Assembly (NCBI GenBank): GCA_002238485.1
Contig: MPMG01000010.1
Coordinates: forward strand, 62,001-126,000
Length of the DNA stretch: 64,000 bases
Direction: 5' to 3'
Origin: Chloroflexi bacterium bin20
GTDB taxonomy: Bacteria > Chloroflexota > Anaerolineae > Aggregatilineales > Phototrophicaceae
Shown here: positions 32,414-41,108 of the stretch, piece by piece
Layout: the number at the start of each line of letters is the position of its first letter
How positions within the stretch are numbered: position 1 is the stretch's first letter
Notes under the pieces: model-generated
Told to the model about the DNA's origin: nothing
Databases searched by the model: none
What the model saw: the letters and a program-made list of their open reading frames with translations, nothing else
Made by a program: the position numbers and the translations under genes

Positions 32414-34482
32414 GTCATCTGCGTCGGCGCGGGGATCTTGTTGATGGCATTCTGGTGCCTTTTTCGGGGCCTGAGGATGACAGCTATGGCACCTGGTGGG
32501 ACGCGCGGACTGATTTTCGTCTGGACATGTACGCGCCGCATCCGATTTTTTATTTTCATGGTCTGCGCGATTATGAGCAGCATGGCCGGCTGCGCAAATT
32601 TGAGCTGCGCCCGGAGGGATTGTGGGCAGAAGGCGTATTGACGGACAGCGCGAGTCCGCTTTTTGAGCTGCTGGATTCGGGACGGGCGGCCTGGTCTTCG
32701 GCGACGATGCCGCTGGTTGCGAGTCCGCCGCGCCCTGACGGGTACATCGCGGTTTGGCCGATAGTAGAAGGCAGCATCGCGGACGCTGGCGAAGTGTCTG
32801 CGCGAAGGGGATTGACAGCTGCGGATTATGCGCGCGCCGTGGCGAATCGAGAATCGTATGTGCGCAGCAAATGGGGAGGCTGGCAGATGGAGCCGCAAGA
32901 TCCGAAGTTGCAGGATAACAAGGACCCGAAGGAAACTGGATCGAATGGGCAGACGCCGGAAGGCGTAGCCGCGCCTTTGCCTGATGTTGCCGCGAATGAC
33001 GCGTCAGCGCCCCCCGCGCCTGATTTGAGCGAGCAAGAGGAATTCGCTCGCTGGAAGGCGGAGAAGGCCAAAGAGGAACGGCGCAAAGAGATCGAAGAGG
33101 TGGCGCGAGCGATTTTGTCGCCGCCGCCTGAGGATGCCAAGCGCAAGCTGCCGGCGGCAGGGGGCAAGAAATCGCCTGTGGACTTGAAGGATTCTGTCGT
33201 GCGCGTGTCTTCGCCCTGGGATCAATTTGGGCTGCTGGGCATGACGATGCATTATGAATCCAAAGCTGCGTTTCGCGGGCGCAACTCGAATTTCAGCGAC
33301 CAATTCGATGACAAGTTCTTCCGGGCGCTGGCTTACAAGGTGGCTGAGCAGTGGAAGACCGACGAAAAGGTCGAGCAGGAATACATCCCTACGCCTGAGG
33401 GCTTGCTGGAAGTGATTCCGATGCGCTGCATCGACCAGTCTACCTATCGCAACTGGACGCGTTACCTGCCGCACATGCGCGCTGACGAAGCCATGATGTC
33501 GACTTTGGCGAACAAGGGCGATGAGCTGGTGCCAACCTTGCTGTCGTCGTCGCTGTATTACTTCATGCGGCTGGAGTCGCGGGTGTCGAATCTCTTTCGT
33601 TCGTTCATGATGCCCAGCCAGCCTTATGACTATCCCAAGATCACGAAAGGTCCGACTTTTGTGAGCGCCGGCGAGCTGTCTGACGCGGCTAATTTCAGTG
33701 TCTCGACCTCGAATATTGATTATTCGGATATCGGCACGGACAAGGTGACGTTTGAGGCTGGCAAGCTGGCGGCCATTACCTTGTTCAGCGAAGAGCTGGT
33801 CGAGGATTCGACTGTCGCCTGGGCAGAAGCGGCGGCGCGGATTTATGTGGAAGAGATGGCGCATGCCTTCGACTTTGTGCTGCTGAATGGCGATACCAGC
33901 GCCAGCGCCACCAACATCAGCTTCTATGGCACGAATCCGAATGCCGCCACGGAGACCAAGCGCATCCTGACTTTTGACGGCATTCGCAAAGGCATCGTGG
34001 CTGCGGACCAAACGGCTATCGCCACGATTGCGGATGATTCGATCTTGTCGGTCATGAAGACGATGGGGCCGCGTGGGGTCATCGGGCGCGACATCAGGAA
34101 TCTGGTCTGTATCGCGCCGCCGGAGGTTGGCTTTGAGCTGGACGCGCTGGATGCTTATGAGGGCCTGGACAAGGTTGGGCCGCAGGCGACTTTGCTGACC
34201 GGGCAGCTGGGCTTCTGGCGGTCTGTGCCGCTCGTCATCACAGAAGAATTTCCGCAGACGGACGCGAATGGTCGCGTTGATGACACGGCGGCTTCGAACA
34301 CGAAGGGCGCGTGGATTGTGGCTAACCGCAATGCCATCCTGATTGGCATGCGCCGGATGCCCATGCTCGAGCAGGGTCGCGATGCTGGCGTTGACGGTCG
34401 GTTCATTACGGCGTCTTTGCGCGCGGACATCCAGTTGATGGAGCCTGGCGCTGCGGCCATGGGCTATAACTCGACGGTGTAG
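32410..34482 (+). CDS. Fused prohead protease-scaffold-major capsid protein
   Basis: 690 residues in three parts. Residues 1 to about 170 resemble the HK97-type prohead protease: PHPIFYFHGLRDYEQHG supplies a candidate catalytic His, WSSATMPLV the Ser, and GLWAEGVL the strand between. Residues about 175-255 are a charged linker with an Asp/Pro-rich stretch and a coiled coil (EEFARWKAEKAKEERRKEIEEVARAIL), as expected for a scaffold delta domain. From about 265 onward is an HK97-fold capsid protein (PLVITEEFPQTDANG, RRMPMLEQGRDAG). Self-cleavage after assembly is inferred. Most phages encode these on two or three genes. Confidence 0.8.
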   Translation: MSHLRRRGDLVDGILVPFSGPEDDSYGTWWDARTDFRLDMYAPHPIFYFHGLRDYEQHGRLRKFELRPEGLWAEGVLTDSASPLFELLDSGRAAWSSATMPLVASPPRPDGYIAVWPIVEGSIADAGEVSARRGLTAADYARAVANRESYVRSKWGGWQMEPQDPKLQDNKDPKETGSNGQTPEGVAAPLPDVAANDASAPPAPDLSEQEEFARWKAEKAKEERRKEIEEVARAILSPPPEDAKRKLPAAGGKKSPVDLKDSVVRVSSPWDQFGLLGMTMHYESKAAFRGRNSNFSDQFDDKFFRALAYKVAEQWKTDEKVEQEYIPTPEGLLEVIPMRCIDQSTYRNWTRYLPHMRADEAMMSTLANKGDELVPTLLSSSLYYFMRLESRVSNLFRSFMMPSQPYDYPKITKGPTFVSAGELSDAANFSVSTSNIDYSDIGTDKVTFEAGKLAAITLFSEELVEDSTVAWAEAAARIYVEEMAHAFDFVLLNGDTSASATNISFYGTNPNAATETKRILTFDGIRKGIVAADQTAIATIADDSILSVMKTMGPRGVIGRDIRNLVCIAPPEVGFELDALDAYEGLDKVGPQATLLTGQLGFWRSVPLVITEEFPQTDANGRVDDTAASNTKGAWIVANRNAILIGMRRMPMLEQGRDAGVDGRFITASLRADIQLMEPGAAAMGYNSTV

Positions 34483-34484
34483 CT

Positions 34485-35042
34485 GTGGCTTATCCTGTTC
34501 TGAGCGACATCAAGGCGCGTTTGGGAATCAGCGACAGCAGCCAGGATGCGGCATTGCAGTCGGCGTTGAATGCCGCGCGCGGGGCGGTTGAGAATTATTG
34601 CGGCGCCCGCTGGGAGTATCCTGACTCTGAGACGCGCGAATTTCGCTTGTGGTATGGCAATTCGAATATTGGCGAGTCGGCATTTGATGTAGCTAATCCT
34701 GGCTTGCTCAGCTTCACCGCGGCGCGGGCCTGGAAGAAGTGGCAGCTGCCGGAAGCTATCGCCCTCGAAAATGTCTTGGCGCGGCGGAATCCTGTCGCTG
34801 GCGTGGGGCCTTATGAGCGATTGATCGTTCGCGGCAGTTACGATGTCCTCGAGGTTACCGGCGTTTGGGGTGAGGGTCTGACTGCTCCGGATGAAGTTGC
34901 CGAATGCGTCATGCTGGTGGCTATGAGTTTGTTCGCCGCCGGGACTGGTCAGGGGCTGGCTGTCGATGACGAGGTCGACCGCTCGATATTCGATGACAAG
35001 ATGCTGGCTTTCTTGCTGCAAGGGCATCGGAGGTATCGATGA
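34485..35042 (+). CDS. Head-tail connector protein (gp6-like)
   Basis: 185 residues, GTG start 2 bases after the capsid stop. The start, LSDIKARLGISDSSQDAALQSALNAARGAVENYCGARW, is the helical pair typical of the phage gp6/HK97 connector family that forms a ring under the portal. The later part is beta-rich. It overlaps the next gene by 4 bases (ATGA). Confidence 0.75.
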   Translation: MAYPVLSDIKARLGISDSSQDAALQSALNAARGAVENYCGARWEYPDSETREFRLWYGNSNIGESAFDVANPGLLSFTAARAWKKWQLPEAIALENVLARRNPVAGVGPYERLIVRGSYDVLEVTGVWGEGLTAPDEVAECVMLVAMSLFAAGTGQGLAVDDEVDRSIFDDKMLAFLLQGHRRYR

Positions 35043-35479
35043 CCTTGACATCGGCTTTAGGCGCGCTGGCGGCCATGCGCTGCGAGGGCATTGACGATGA
35101 CCGGCATTATCCGATTGGGCAGCCCGCGCCAACCATTCTTGTGCATCCGTCCATCATCTGGCGTTACGCGCATGTGGAAGATGCTGTGTTGAAGCCTGAG
35201 ATCTATGATGCCCAGGCGGGCGCGTTGGTTCTGGGCGCGCGGCTGTCGCTGCTGGTTCGGTCTTATCAGGGCATCGCGCAATCTGACGAGTTGGCGAATG
35301 TATCTCTGTGGGGCGACCGCCTGCTGGCTATGCTGGGCGCGGACATGTTCCTGGGCGGCAGCCTGACAAAGCCGCTGTCGGGGCAGATGGCGCGCATCGG
35401 CGTCGTGTCTCACAGCGCCCGCCGTTATATTGGCGCGCAGATTGACGTGATTCTGAGCGTGCGCATCGAGGTCGCGTGA
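35039..35479 (+). CDS. Probable tail terminator/head completion protein
   Basis: 146 residues, alpha/beta, placed between connector and tail gene. It contains GARLSLLVRSYQGIAQSDELANVSLWGDRLLAMLG, with the strand-helix pattern of tail-terminator proteins. The assignment is by position and pattern only. ATGA overlap at the start and GTGA overlap with the following gene. Confidence 0.45.
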   Translation: MTLTSALGALAAMRCEGIDDDRHYPIGQPAPTILVHPSIIWRYAHVEDAVLKPEIYDAQAGALVLGARLSLLVRSYQGIAQSDELANVSLWGDRLLAMLGADMFLGGSLTKPLSGQMARIGVVSHSARRYIGAQIDVILSVRIEVA

Positions 35480-37033
35480 TTCGCTTCTACCTGGACACCG
35501 ATGACGATTTTGATGTCGCGCATGGTCTCGATATCAGCGAAGAGATCATCAGCTGGGAGAGCCGCCGGGCGGCTGACGGGATAAGCCGCGCCGAGACTGA
35601 CGGGATTTTGGCGGCGACGGTACGGCGCGGACGGGCGCTTGCGAGCTGGTGGCGCGCGGGTCGTCTGCTGGAAGCGCGGGTCGATGACGATGTGTTCTTT
35701 CGGGGCTTTCTGCTGGATGCGATTGGCGCCGGGGACGGGCAGACGCGCATACGGGCCGCGACCTGGCTGCAGCATTTGAGCTGGCGCGGGCGAACTCCTG
35801 GCGTTGTAGGCTTGTCCGCCATAGACGCGCTGCGGTCGGTTGTGAATGCCGCGGCGGATGGGTTTCCGGGCGCCAGCCGCCCATCGGCGGCATTGATCGA
35901 GCAGACGTTTGCTGAGCGGCGTCCGCGGCGGCTGTATTGGGGCGCGACTGACCGCCCGCTTTTTTGGGGCGATGCCAGCAAGCCCTTGTATTGGCGATAC
36001 GCGCCCGACGAATTCACAGGCGTTTATGAATATCTGCGTCTTGGGGATACGGATGTTCTTGGGGACAGAACTTTGTTCGGACCGCCCCCACCGGCCGTGG
36101 CGGGCGAGTCTGCGGCTGTGGTGGATCGACTGACGGCAGTTGAATACAGCATCGAGAATTATGAATACGGGCTTTATCGAGACGAAGTCGCTGTGCTGGC
36201 AGCAGGCGAGATTGGCTGGGTTTTCAGCGGCGGCGAAGACGACATCGCCTTCATCGGGCGCGCGAAGAGCGCCGCGCCGCCAGGCGAGCCAATGGCGGTA
36301 AGCCAGGCGGTCTATGGCCGCTATGCGTACGCATGGCAGGTTGGCGAAGATGCTGTCGGGCAGGTCGTGGGGCGGCAGCCGGACGTCCAGGAAAGCCGCG
36401 GCGTGATCTATCGGCAAGAGAATGTTATCGCGGCGCCGGGCGTCTCGAGCTGGAATGTGTCGGTAAGAGACCGCGGGCGCCCCGTAGAAGTCGCTGGCGA
36501 TTTGCGCGTCGATTTCCCGATGATTTCGGGCGTCAGCATCGGCGCATCGGCAGCCTTTGGCGATTTGCTCATCCAGGTGTTCAACAATAGCGGCGGCTCG
36601 ATGACGATAGACTGGATAGAGGTATCCGGGACTTCGCGGGTCTATCAGGGCGGCTTGTACGGCTCGGCTGTGACGGGTCGCTATGGCGGGGGGGGGGGGC
36701 GGGGGGCGGGGCGGGGTGGGGGGCGTGGCGGGGGGGTGTGCGGAGCGGCGTGGCGTCTTTGGCGGGGCTGCGGGCTTGTCTGCGGCGCTGGATTACTGGT
36801 CGGCTGTATTGGGCCCTGGCGGGCTGGAATTGCGCAGCGTGACGCTGGATGGCCGCCGTTTTCGGGATGCCTGGCGCGGAGAGCTTGGCGGACTGCTGCG
36901 GGCAGACGCCCTGGCGCGGGAAGGCATGGATGGCGGGCCTGATCTGTATTGGATCGTGGGCGTGCGCGGCAGCGGCGCGCCAGAAGTTTTGACCATCACC
37001 TATGATTTGATGCGTTATGAGGAGGGCAGCTGA
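35476..37033 (+). CDS. Phage tail protein, frame broken at a G12 tract
   Basis: The frame opened by GTG 35476 reads sensible beta-rich protein to about residue 403 (YQGGLYGSAVTGRYG). It then enters a run of 12 G (36688-36699) and turns into Gly/Arg/Ala-rich junk ending at 36942. Shifting by one base at the tract restores protein-like sequence (LSAALDYWSAVLGPGGLELRSVTLDG, TITYDLMRYEEGS) to a TGA at 37031-37033, which overlaps the next start. About 519 residues in all. The cause may be sequencing error, slippage or phase variation. Function: a tail or baseplate component by position only; no tape-measure signature. Confidence 0.6.
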
Positions 37034-37563
37034 TGGCCTGGACAGAGCCCAAGACCTGGCGCGACACGCATGATCGAATGAATGCCGCCAATGCAAATCT
37101 TTATATCCGGGACAATCAGAATGCGCTGCGGGCCGAGCAGGCGGCGCTTGGGCAGCGGGTGACGAATGTTGAGAACAGGACAGCGCGGGCTGGTTACAGC
37201 GCGGCGACAGAGCAGGCGATTAGTTTCGACTCTCGCGGACGAAATCGGGCTGTGCTCACGACTGTCACGCCGCCGACTGATATTTTGTTCATGGAGTTTC
37301 TCTTTCGGATGTCTTCTAGCAATGTATGGGGCGCTCTTGTAAAGCTGGATTATTCGATCTGGTCGGGCTTTGCGCCGGTGTTGGCTGGCACTGTGCTCAG
37401 CAGCGACAATTCTCGTGCTTTCATAATGGATATATCTGGTGGAGGAGCGTTAGAAAATTTCTTATTTGTAGGGAAAGGAGTAGGCGATGTCATCTGTTTG
37501 TCGACAGTGCTTTGGGAAAGTGATCGACTGCCCAATCGTTTCTCGGTGCGGTGGTATCGCTGA
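37033..37563 (+). CDS. Phage structural protein of unknown function
   Basis: 176 residues; the ATG overlaps the previous stop (TGATG). An N-terminal helix with a heptad pattern (HDRMNAANANLYIRDNQNALRAEQAALGQRVTNVENR) looks like a trimeric coiled coil. It is followed by a compact beta domain with GFAPVLAGTVLSS and SRAFIMDISGGG. This arrangement suits a small tail fibre or baseplate spike. No family recognised. Confidence 0.5.
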   Translation: MAWTEPKTWRDTHDRMNAANANLYIRDNQNALRAEQAALGQRVTNVENRTARAGYSAATEQAISFDSRGRNRAVLTTVTPPTDILFMEFLFRMSSSNVWGALVKLDYSIWSGFAPVLAGTVLSSDNSRAFIMDISGGGALENFLFVGKGVGDVICLSTVLWESDRLPNRFSVRWYR

Positions 37564-37576
37564 TGGGAGAAAGCCG

Positions 37577-37705
37577 ATGGACAAGTACAAGCGAAAGCGG
37601 TCTCGTTGGATTGTCAATGTTTTATGCCTCGTTCTGGGGGTCTGCGGCATCCTTGTGTTGGTGGCAGGCTTGACAGTCGATTTCTTCGGCTTCATGTCTT
37701 ACTGA
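37577..37705 (+). CDS. Small phage membrane protein (42 residues)
   Basis: A basic start (MDKYKRKRSRW), one hydrophobic helix (IVNVLCLVLGVCGILVLVAGL) and a short tail. GGAGAAAG precedes the ATG by about 5 bases, and its TGA overlaps the next ATG. Possibly part of a holin-like set, but unproven. Confidence 0.5.
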   Translation: MDKYKRKRSRWIVNVLCLVLGVCGILVLVAGLTVDFFGFMSY

Positions 37706-38043
37706 TGGGCGGGCGAGTCGGCGAGCTTGGCGTGACAGCATCAATTGTCATCTGGGCAGGGATGGCTCTGTTTTTCGTGTGGACGCTGGATAATTTTTCC
37801 AAGCTTCGCGCGCCCCCCTTGGATCCACAGCTGCACGAGGAAACCATATCCAAGAATGGCTTTGACAGCGCTGTTCCATATCGGAAGGCGTGTCGTCGTC
37901 CAGGGTGTACAAAGACAAAGGATTTCACCCGTCAGTCACGGACAGCAGGCTTCAGGAATGCTTTTGCTGTCGCGTTGATCATGTCGCTGTCGGGTTGGAT
38001 GGTTTTCGCTTTGGCGGACAGGCTGCAGGGAAGGGGCAGTTGA
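37705..38043 (+). CDS. Two-helix phage membrane protein
   Basis: 112 residues. A first membrane helix at about 10-28 (VTASIVIWAGMALFFVWTL), a soluble middle with a CRRPGC pair, and a second helix at about 88-105 (AVALIMSLSGWMVFALA). It overlaps the neighbours by single bases on both sides (TGATG). Size and topology are compatible with a holin or antiholin; function unproven. Confidence 0.45.
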   Translation: MGGRVGELGVTASIVIWAGMALFFVWTLDNFSKLRAPPLDPQLHEETISKNGFDSAVPYRKACRRPGCTKTKDFTRQSRTAGFRNAFAVALIMSLSGWMVFALADRLQGRGS

Positions 38044-38159
38044 TGGCGCTGCGGGGATTTTTTGCCTTCGGCGCGTGTTTGGGCGCGAAACCGGGCGAAC
38101 GTGCGCCCCGCCAGTCGATTTTACGGCATGCCCTTGACCTGGCTGGTATGCCCTGGTAA
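38043..38159 (+). CDS. Small phage protein (38 residues)
   Basis: Starts within the TGATG overlap after the two-helix gene; reads ALRGFFAFGACLGAKPGER then a short helix. Nothing recognisable. It is called because it continues the chain of one-base overlaps. Confidence 0.3.
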   Translation: MALRGFFAFGACLGAKPGERAPRQSILRHALDLAGMPW

Positions 38160-38195
38160 GATTTCAGGCGCTTAGACGGGAAGTGGATATCCGGC

Positions 38196-39872
38196 GTGAC
38201 TGACCAGCCTGTGCTTATTGACGACAGCGACGATGGCGAAGCCATCGATGAGTCGCTGCTGGTCTTGATGGGGCAGGCGAACACGGACAACGTCTTCGCC
38301 ATCGCGCTGAGCCGCCTTTTGCCCTGGCTGGGGCCGCAGCTCACGGCTGCGCTGCTGACGCGCCTGGCGGCTGTGGAAGCGCTGACCAGCGAGATCTTCA
38401 TAGACGAGCTGCCGACCTGGGTTGGCGCGACTGTGGCGACTGCGGCTCTCGCTGTGGCGCCCTATGTGGATGGCAGGCCGCCGGGCAATGACGATGTGGT
38501 CGCTTATCGGTGGGATGCGCAGGCGACGGTCAACACCGATGACAATGTGCGGCTGTACATGCGGCTTGACGGGACGCTGGATCAGTCTTCGGCGCGCATT
38601 CTTTCGGTGTACAACGACGAGACCACGCCTATCCGCGCGGCGTCTTTCCTCAAGGTCTTCACGCAGCGCCAGTATGACTATTATGTGCATGTCACGCAGG
38701 CTGGCGGCGAGCAGCTGCAGTTCATCGGCTTCAATCGCGGGACGCAGCTGCGGATGCAGACGGCGGGCAGCCTGCGGCATTTGCGCTGGGGCGGCGACCT
38801 CACGAATGCCACGATGCGCGCGGCGATTTTTCAGCGCAACGGGCTGTTGGCGGAAGACGGGCAGCTTGTGTCCATCAGCGGCGACCATTTGGAAGCTGTC
38901 GACGCGCCGCCCGGCAGCGATGATCAGGCGCGGTCGGGCGTAGCCAGCAATCTGGCGGCGATACAGGCGCTGCAAGCGAGCAAGCTGGCGATAGCGGACG
39001 CGTTCACCCAGGCGTTGGCGGACGCTCGCTATGAGCGCCTGGGCAGTGGCGAAAGTCCTACGCCGGTTGCGCCGGAAGTCGTGTTTTTCAGCGATGTGAC
39101 TGTGGGCGCGAATGCGAATTTGAACAATCTGTCGGTCAAGACAGATTCGACATCGACTGGCACCCTGGTCGAGTCGGTGGCGGCGACTGGCGTACGCCTG
39201 CGAGCTGGCGCCTACCTGCTGCACTTCAAGGGCACGGTCGATGCGACTGGCGAGCGCTTCAATCCGCAGCTGGGGGTTATGGCGGCTGGTCTTGGCGGTC
39301 TGTCGGTGACTTCGCCTGTGTATTATCGCGGCACGACAGGCGAGGCGGCGACTTCGTGGGAGGCTGCGCTGCATTTGGCGGACGCGACTGATCTGCAATT
39401 TTGGGCGCGCCAGGGGCAATACAGCACGGCTATTGGCGGCATCGGGGGGGCTGGCGTTCTGTCTGAGCTGGCCATGACGATTTTCCCGATAGGCGGCATC
39501 AAGGGCGACCCTGGGGCGGCGGCTCCTGAGCCAGCCATCGCGCCCTACGCGACGGTGGACATGCATCCGGCGGGACTGGCGACCGGGGCAGCGCCCGCGC
39601 AATTTTGGTTTCGTCTGAGCGACAAGCAGACGACGCGGACTCTGAGTGGCATCGCCGCGAACATCGTGGGACAGCAAGTCACTGTCTCGCCGCTGCCGGA
39701 CACAGACGATTATTTTGCTGTGGCGCTGGACAGCACGCAGCAGGCGAATTTGGCGCGAAGCGTGCAGCGCGGCGACAGCCAGAAGCGCGTTGTTCTGACG
39801 TTGTCGTTCACGGATGGCTCGACCTACGACGAGCAGCTGCGGCTGTTGGTCAATAATGCGCTGTTCGCTTGA
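38196..39872 (+). CDS. Probable tail fibre / receptor-binding protein
   Basis: 558 residues from a GTG at 38196. The N-terminus is helical; the body is beta-rich with many Gly/Ala/Thr. A coiled segment (ASNLAAIQALQASKLAIADAFTQALADARYERLG) precedes a jelly-roll-like domain (VTVGANANLNNLSV). A short collagen-like GGIKGDPGAAAP linker then leads to a C-terminal domain. This trimer-coil-linker-knob plan is usual for tail fibres. It is the last large structural gene. Host receptor unknown. Confidence 0.6.
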   Translation: MTDQPVLIDDSDDGEAIDESLLVLMGQANTDNVFAIALSRLLPWLGPQLTAALLTRLAAVEALTSEIFIDELPTWVGATVATAALAVAPYVDGRPPGNDDVVAYRWDAQATVNTDDNVRLYMRLDGTLDQSSARILSVYNDETTPIRAASFLKVFTQRQYDYYVHVTQAGGEQLQFIGFNRGTQLRMQTAGSLRHLRWGGDLTNATMRAAIFQRNGLLAEDGQLVSISGDHLEAVDAPPGSDDQARSGVASNLAAIQALQASKLAIADAFTQALADARYERLGSGESPTPVAPEVVFFSDVTVGANANLNNLSVKTDSTSTGTLVESVAATGVRLRAGAYLLHFKGTVDATGERFNPQLGVMAAGLGGLSVTSPVYYRGTTGEAATSWEAALHLADATDLQFWARQGQYSTAIGGIGGAGVLSELAMTIFPIGGIKGDPGAAAPEPAIAPYATVDMHPAGLATGAAPAQFWFRLSDKQTTRTLSGIAANIVGQQVTVSPLPDTDDYFAVALDSTQQANLARSVQRGDSQKRVVLTLSFTDGSTYDEQLRLLVNNALFA

Positions 39873-39897
39873 CCTTTGTGTACAGATGTGCTAGACT
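39869..39897 (+). promoter_or_regulatory. Promoter of the phage lysis/small-gene operon
   Basis: TTGACC and TAGACT separated by exactly 17 bases, overlapping the last codon of the fibre gene. The -10 context ATGTGC-TAGACT-G nearly repeats that of the late promoter at 29212-29239. Transcription should begin near 39904, which is itself an in-frame ATG. Confidence 0.65.
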
Positions 39898-39972
39898 GTG
39901 GACATGAACAAAGACATTCCTGAATCATGGGTATACATGCTAGGACCCGCATACACTCACTGGAGGGATACT

Positions 39973-40113
39973 ATGTTGGCAGGACTTATCGCCGCGGCGG
40001 TCGCGGCTTTGTTGAATCACGCGCACGAGGTCGGCGGACCTGATGCTATTCAGGAAGCCGCTGACGCTATCCGGAAGGCTGTTGACGATCATCCGTTGGT
40101 GGATGTGGAGTGA
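39973..40113 (+). CDS. Small phage protein, tandem family member A
   Basis: 46 residues from the ATG at 39973, supported by GGAGGG 5 bases ahead; the frame is open to an ATG at 39904 that would be a leaderless start. It has a hydrophobic start (MLAGLIAAAVAALL) then NHAHEVGGPDAIQEAADAI and DDHPLV. The second half is repeated in the next gene, so the two are tandem paralogues. No known function. Confidence 0.5.
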   Translation: MLAGLIAAAVAALLNHAHEVGGPDAIQEAADAIRKAVDDHPLVDVE

Positions 40114-40334
40114 TGAGCGAACCAACGGTAACAGTCAGGATCGCATTTGAAGGTTTAGCGCCTTCTGCTGGACTCGCCTTTGGGGTGGTCAAGGCCTTGT
40201 TGGATCATGCGTACAAGGTCGGCGGGGCTTCTGCCATGCACGAAACGGCGGTTGCCATCAAGAAGGCTGTTTATCAGCATGCTTTGCCTGATGTTGACGA
40301 TCATCCGTTGGTCGAGAAGGTCAAGCCAGAGTAG
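40113..40334 (+). CDS. Small phage protein, tandem family member B
   Basis: 73 residues; the ATG overlaps the previous TGA. It shares LLDHAYKVGGASAMHETAVAIKKAV and DDHPLV with member A. Its N-terminus (MSEPTVTVRIAFEGLAP) instead resembles that of the gene at 40657, so it looks like a mosaic of its two relatives. Function unknown. Confidence 0.5.
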   Translation: MSEPTVTVRIAFEGLAPSAGLAFGVVKALLDHAYKVGGASAMHETAVAIKKAVYQHALPDVDDHPLVEKVKPE

Positions 40335-40370
40335 TCGCGCCGTAGAGCCTCGCTACGCTTCGCCCGCGCG

Positions 40371-40407
40371 CATTTTGGTACGTAGGTACATTGCGCGGCG
40401 CAAAATG
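40371..40407 (+). repeat. Intercistronic inverted repeat
   Basis: CATTTTG (40371-40377) and CAAAATG (40401-40407) are inverted repeats. They enclose a GTAC-GTAG-GTAC palindrome and TTGCGCGGCGC. They sit in the only sizeable gap (113 bases) of this small-gene operon and may be an RNA processing or stability element. Confidence 0.4.
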
Positions 40408-40447
40408 GCGTGGCGGGGCGCAGCGTGCGCAGAAGAGGGGATTTATC

Positions 40448-40657
40448 ATGCATGGTATGCAGAAGTTGATCCACATGCGGTCGTTTTGGACGGCTGTGTT
40501 TACCCTGCTGGGCATCGTGCTGCATGAAGTGGCGGGCTCGGACATCATCAACGCGGACACGGAGTCGGTCTTTGTGGCGACCATCCTGGCGCTGGTGGGC
40601 GGCTCGGCGGCTTCTGACGCTGTCGATTCTCATCATGCGGGAAGGGGCGCTGATTGA
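40448..40657 (+). CDS. Small two-helix membrane protein, holin candidate
   Basis: 69 residues. A positively charged start, helix 1 (FWTAVFTLLGIVLHEVAG), a short acidic loop (INADTES) and helix 2 (VFVATILALVGGSAASDAV). GAGGGG lies 8 bases ahead of the ATG. Its topology and its place three genes before the lytic transglycosylase make it the best holin candidate here, though this is not proven. Confidence 0.5.
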   Translation: MHGMQKLIHMRSFWTAVFTLLGIVLHEVAGSDIINADTESVFVATILALVGGSAASDAVDSHHAGRGAD

Positions 40658-40911
40658 TGAGCGAAACACAGGTAAGAGCTGAGCGGATATATGCGGGGCT
40701 AGCGCCAGCAGATGCTTATGGCATCGAAATGGCCAAGCATGGGTGGTTGATTGTCTGCGCGATAACGTTGGATGGGCTGGGCTCAATCCAGCTTCATCCT
40801 GGCTTTGACTGGTCCAACGCCAAGCATTTGATACCACTGGTAAAGCTTTTGTCTCAGGAAGCGGTTGCGGCTCTTGAAGCGGGACCGCCTGGTTCATCGG
40901 AGGCGCATTGA
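40657..40911 (+). CDS. Small phage protein, tandem family member C
   Basis: 84 residues; the ATG overlaps the previous TGA. Starts MSETQVRAERIYAGLAPADAYGI, related to the start of member B. It ends SSEAH with GGAGGCGCATTGATGGC at the junction, the same junction sequence as at the end of the next gene. Function unknown. Confidence 0.45.
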   Translation: MSETQVRAERIYAGLAPADAYGIEMAKHGWLIVCAITLDGLGSIQLHPGFDWSNAKHLIPLVKLLSQEAVAALEAGPPGSSEAH

Positions 40912-41108
40912 TGGCGAATGAATCACGGAGTGAGGTTCTTAGGTCTATGGTTGACAGCATGTGGGAAGCTGTTTTGGAATCGTTTGCGGGCTTGTCTGAG
41001 GCAGAGCAGCGCGACAAATACGGGGAGTTGGGTTATGTTGAGCAAGACGAGCTTCGCCGTGGCTTGACCAGCCGTGGTCTCTTGCCTGAGTGGTTGGAGG
41101 CGCATTGA
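40911..41108 (+). CDS. Small phage protein of unknown function
   Basis: 65 residues, acidic and helical (VLRSMVDSMWEAVLESFAGLSEAEQRDKYGEL), ending WLEAH. Starts and stops in one-base overlaps, with GGAGGCG as the ribosome site for the next gene. No family recognised. Confidence 0.45.
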   Translation: MANESRSEVLRSMVDSMWEAVLESFAGLSEAEQRDKYGELGYVEQDELRRGLTSRGLLPEWLEAH

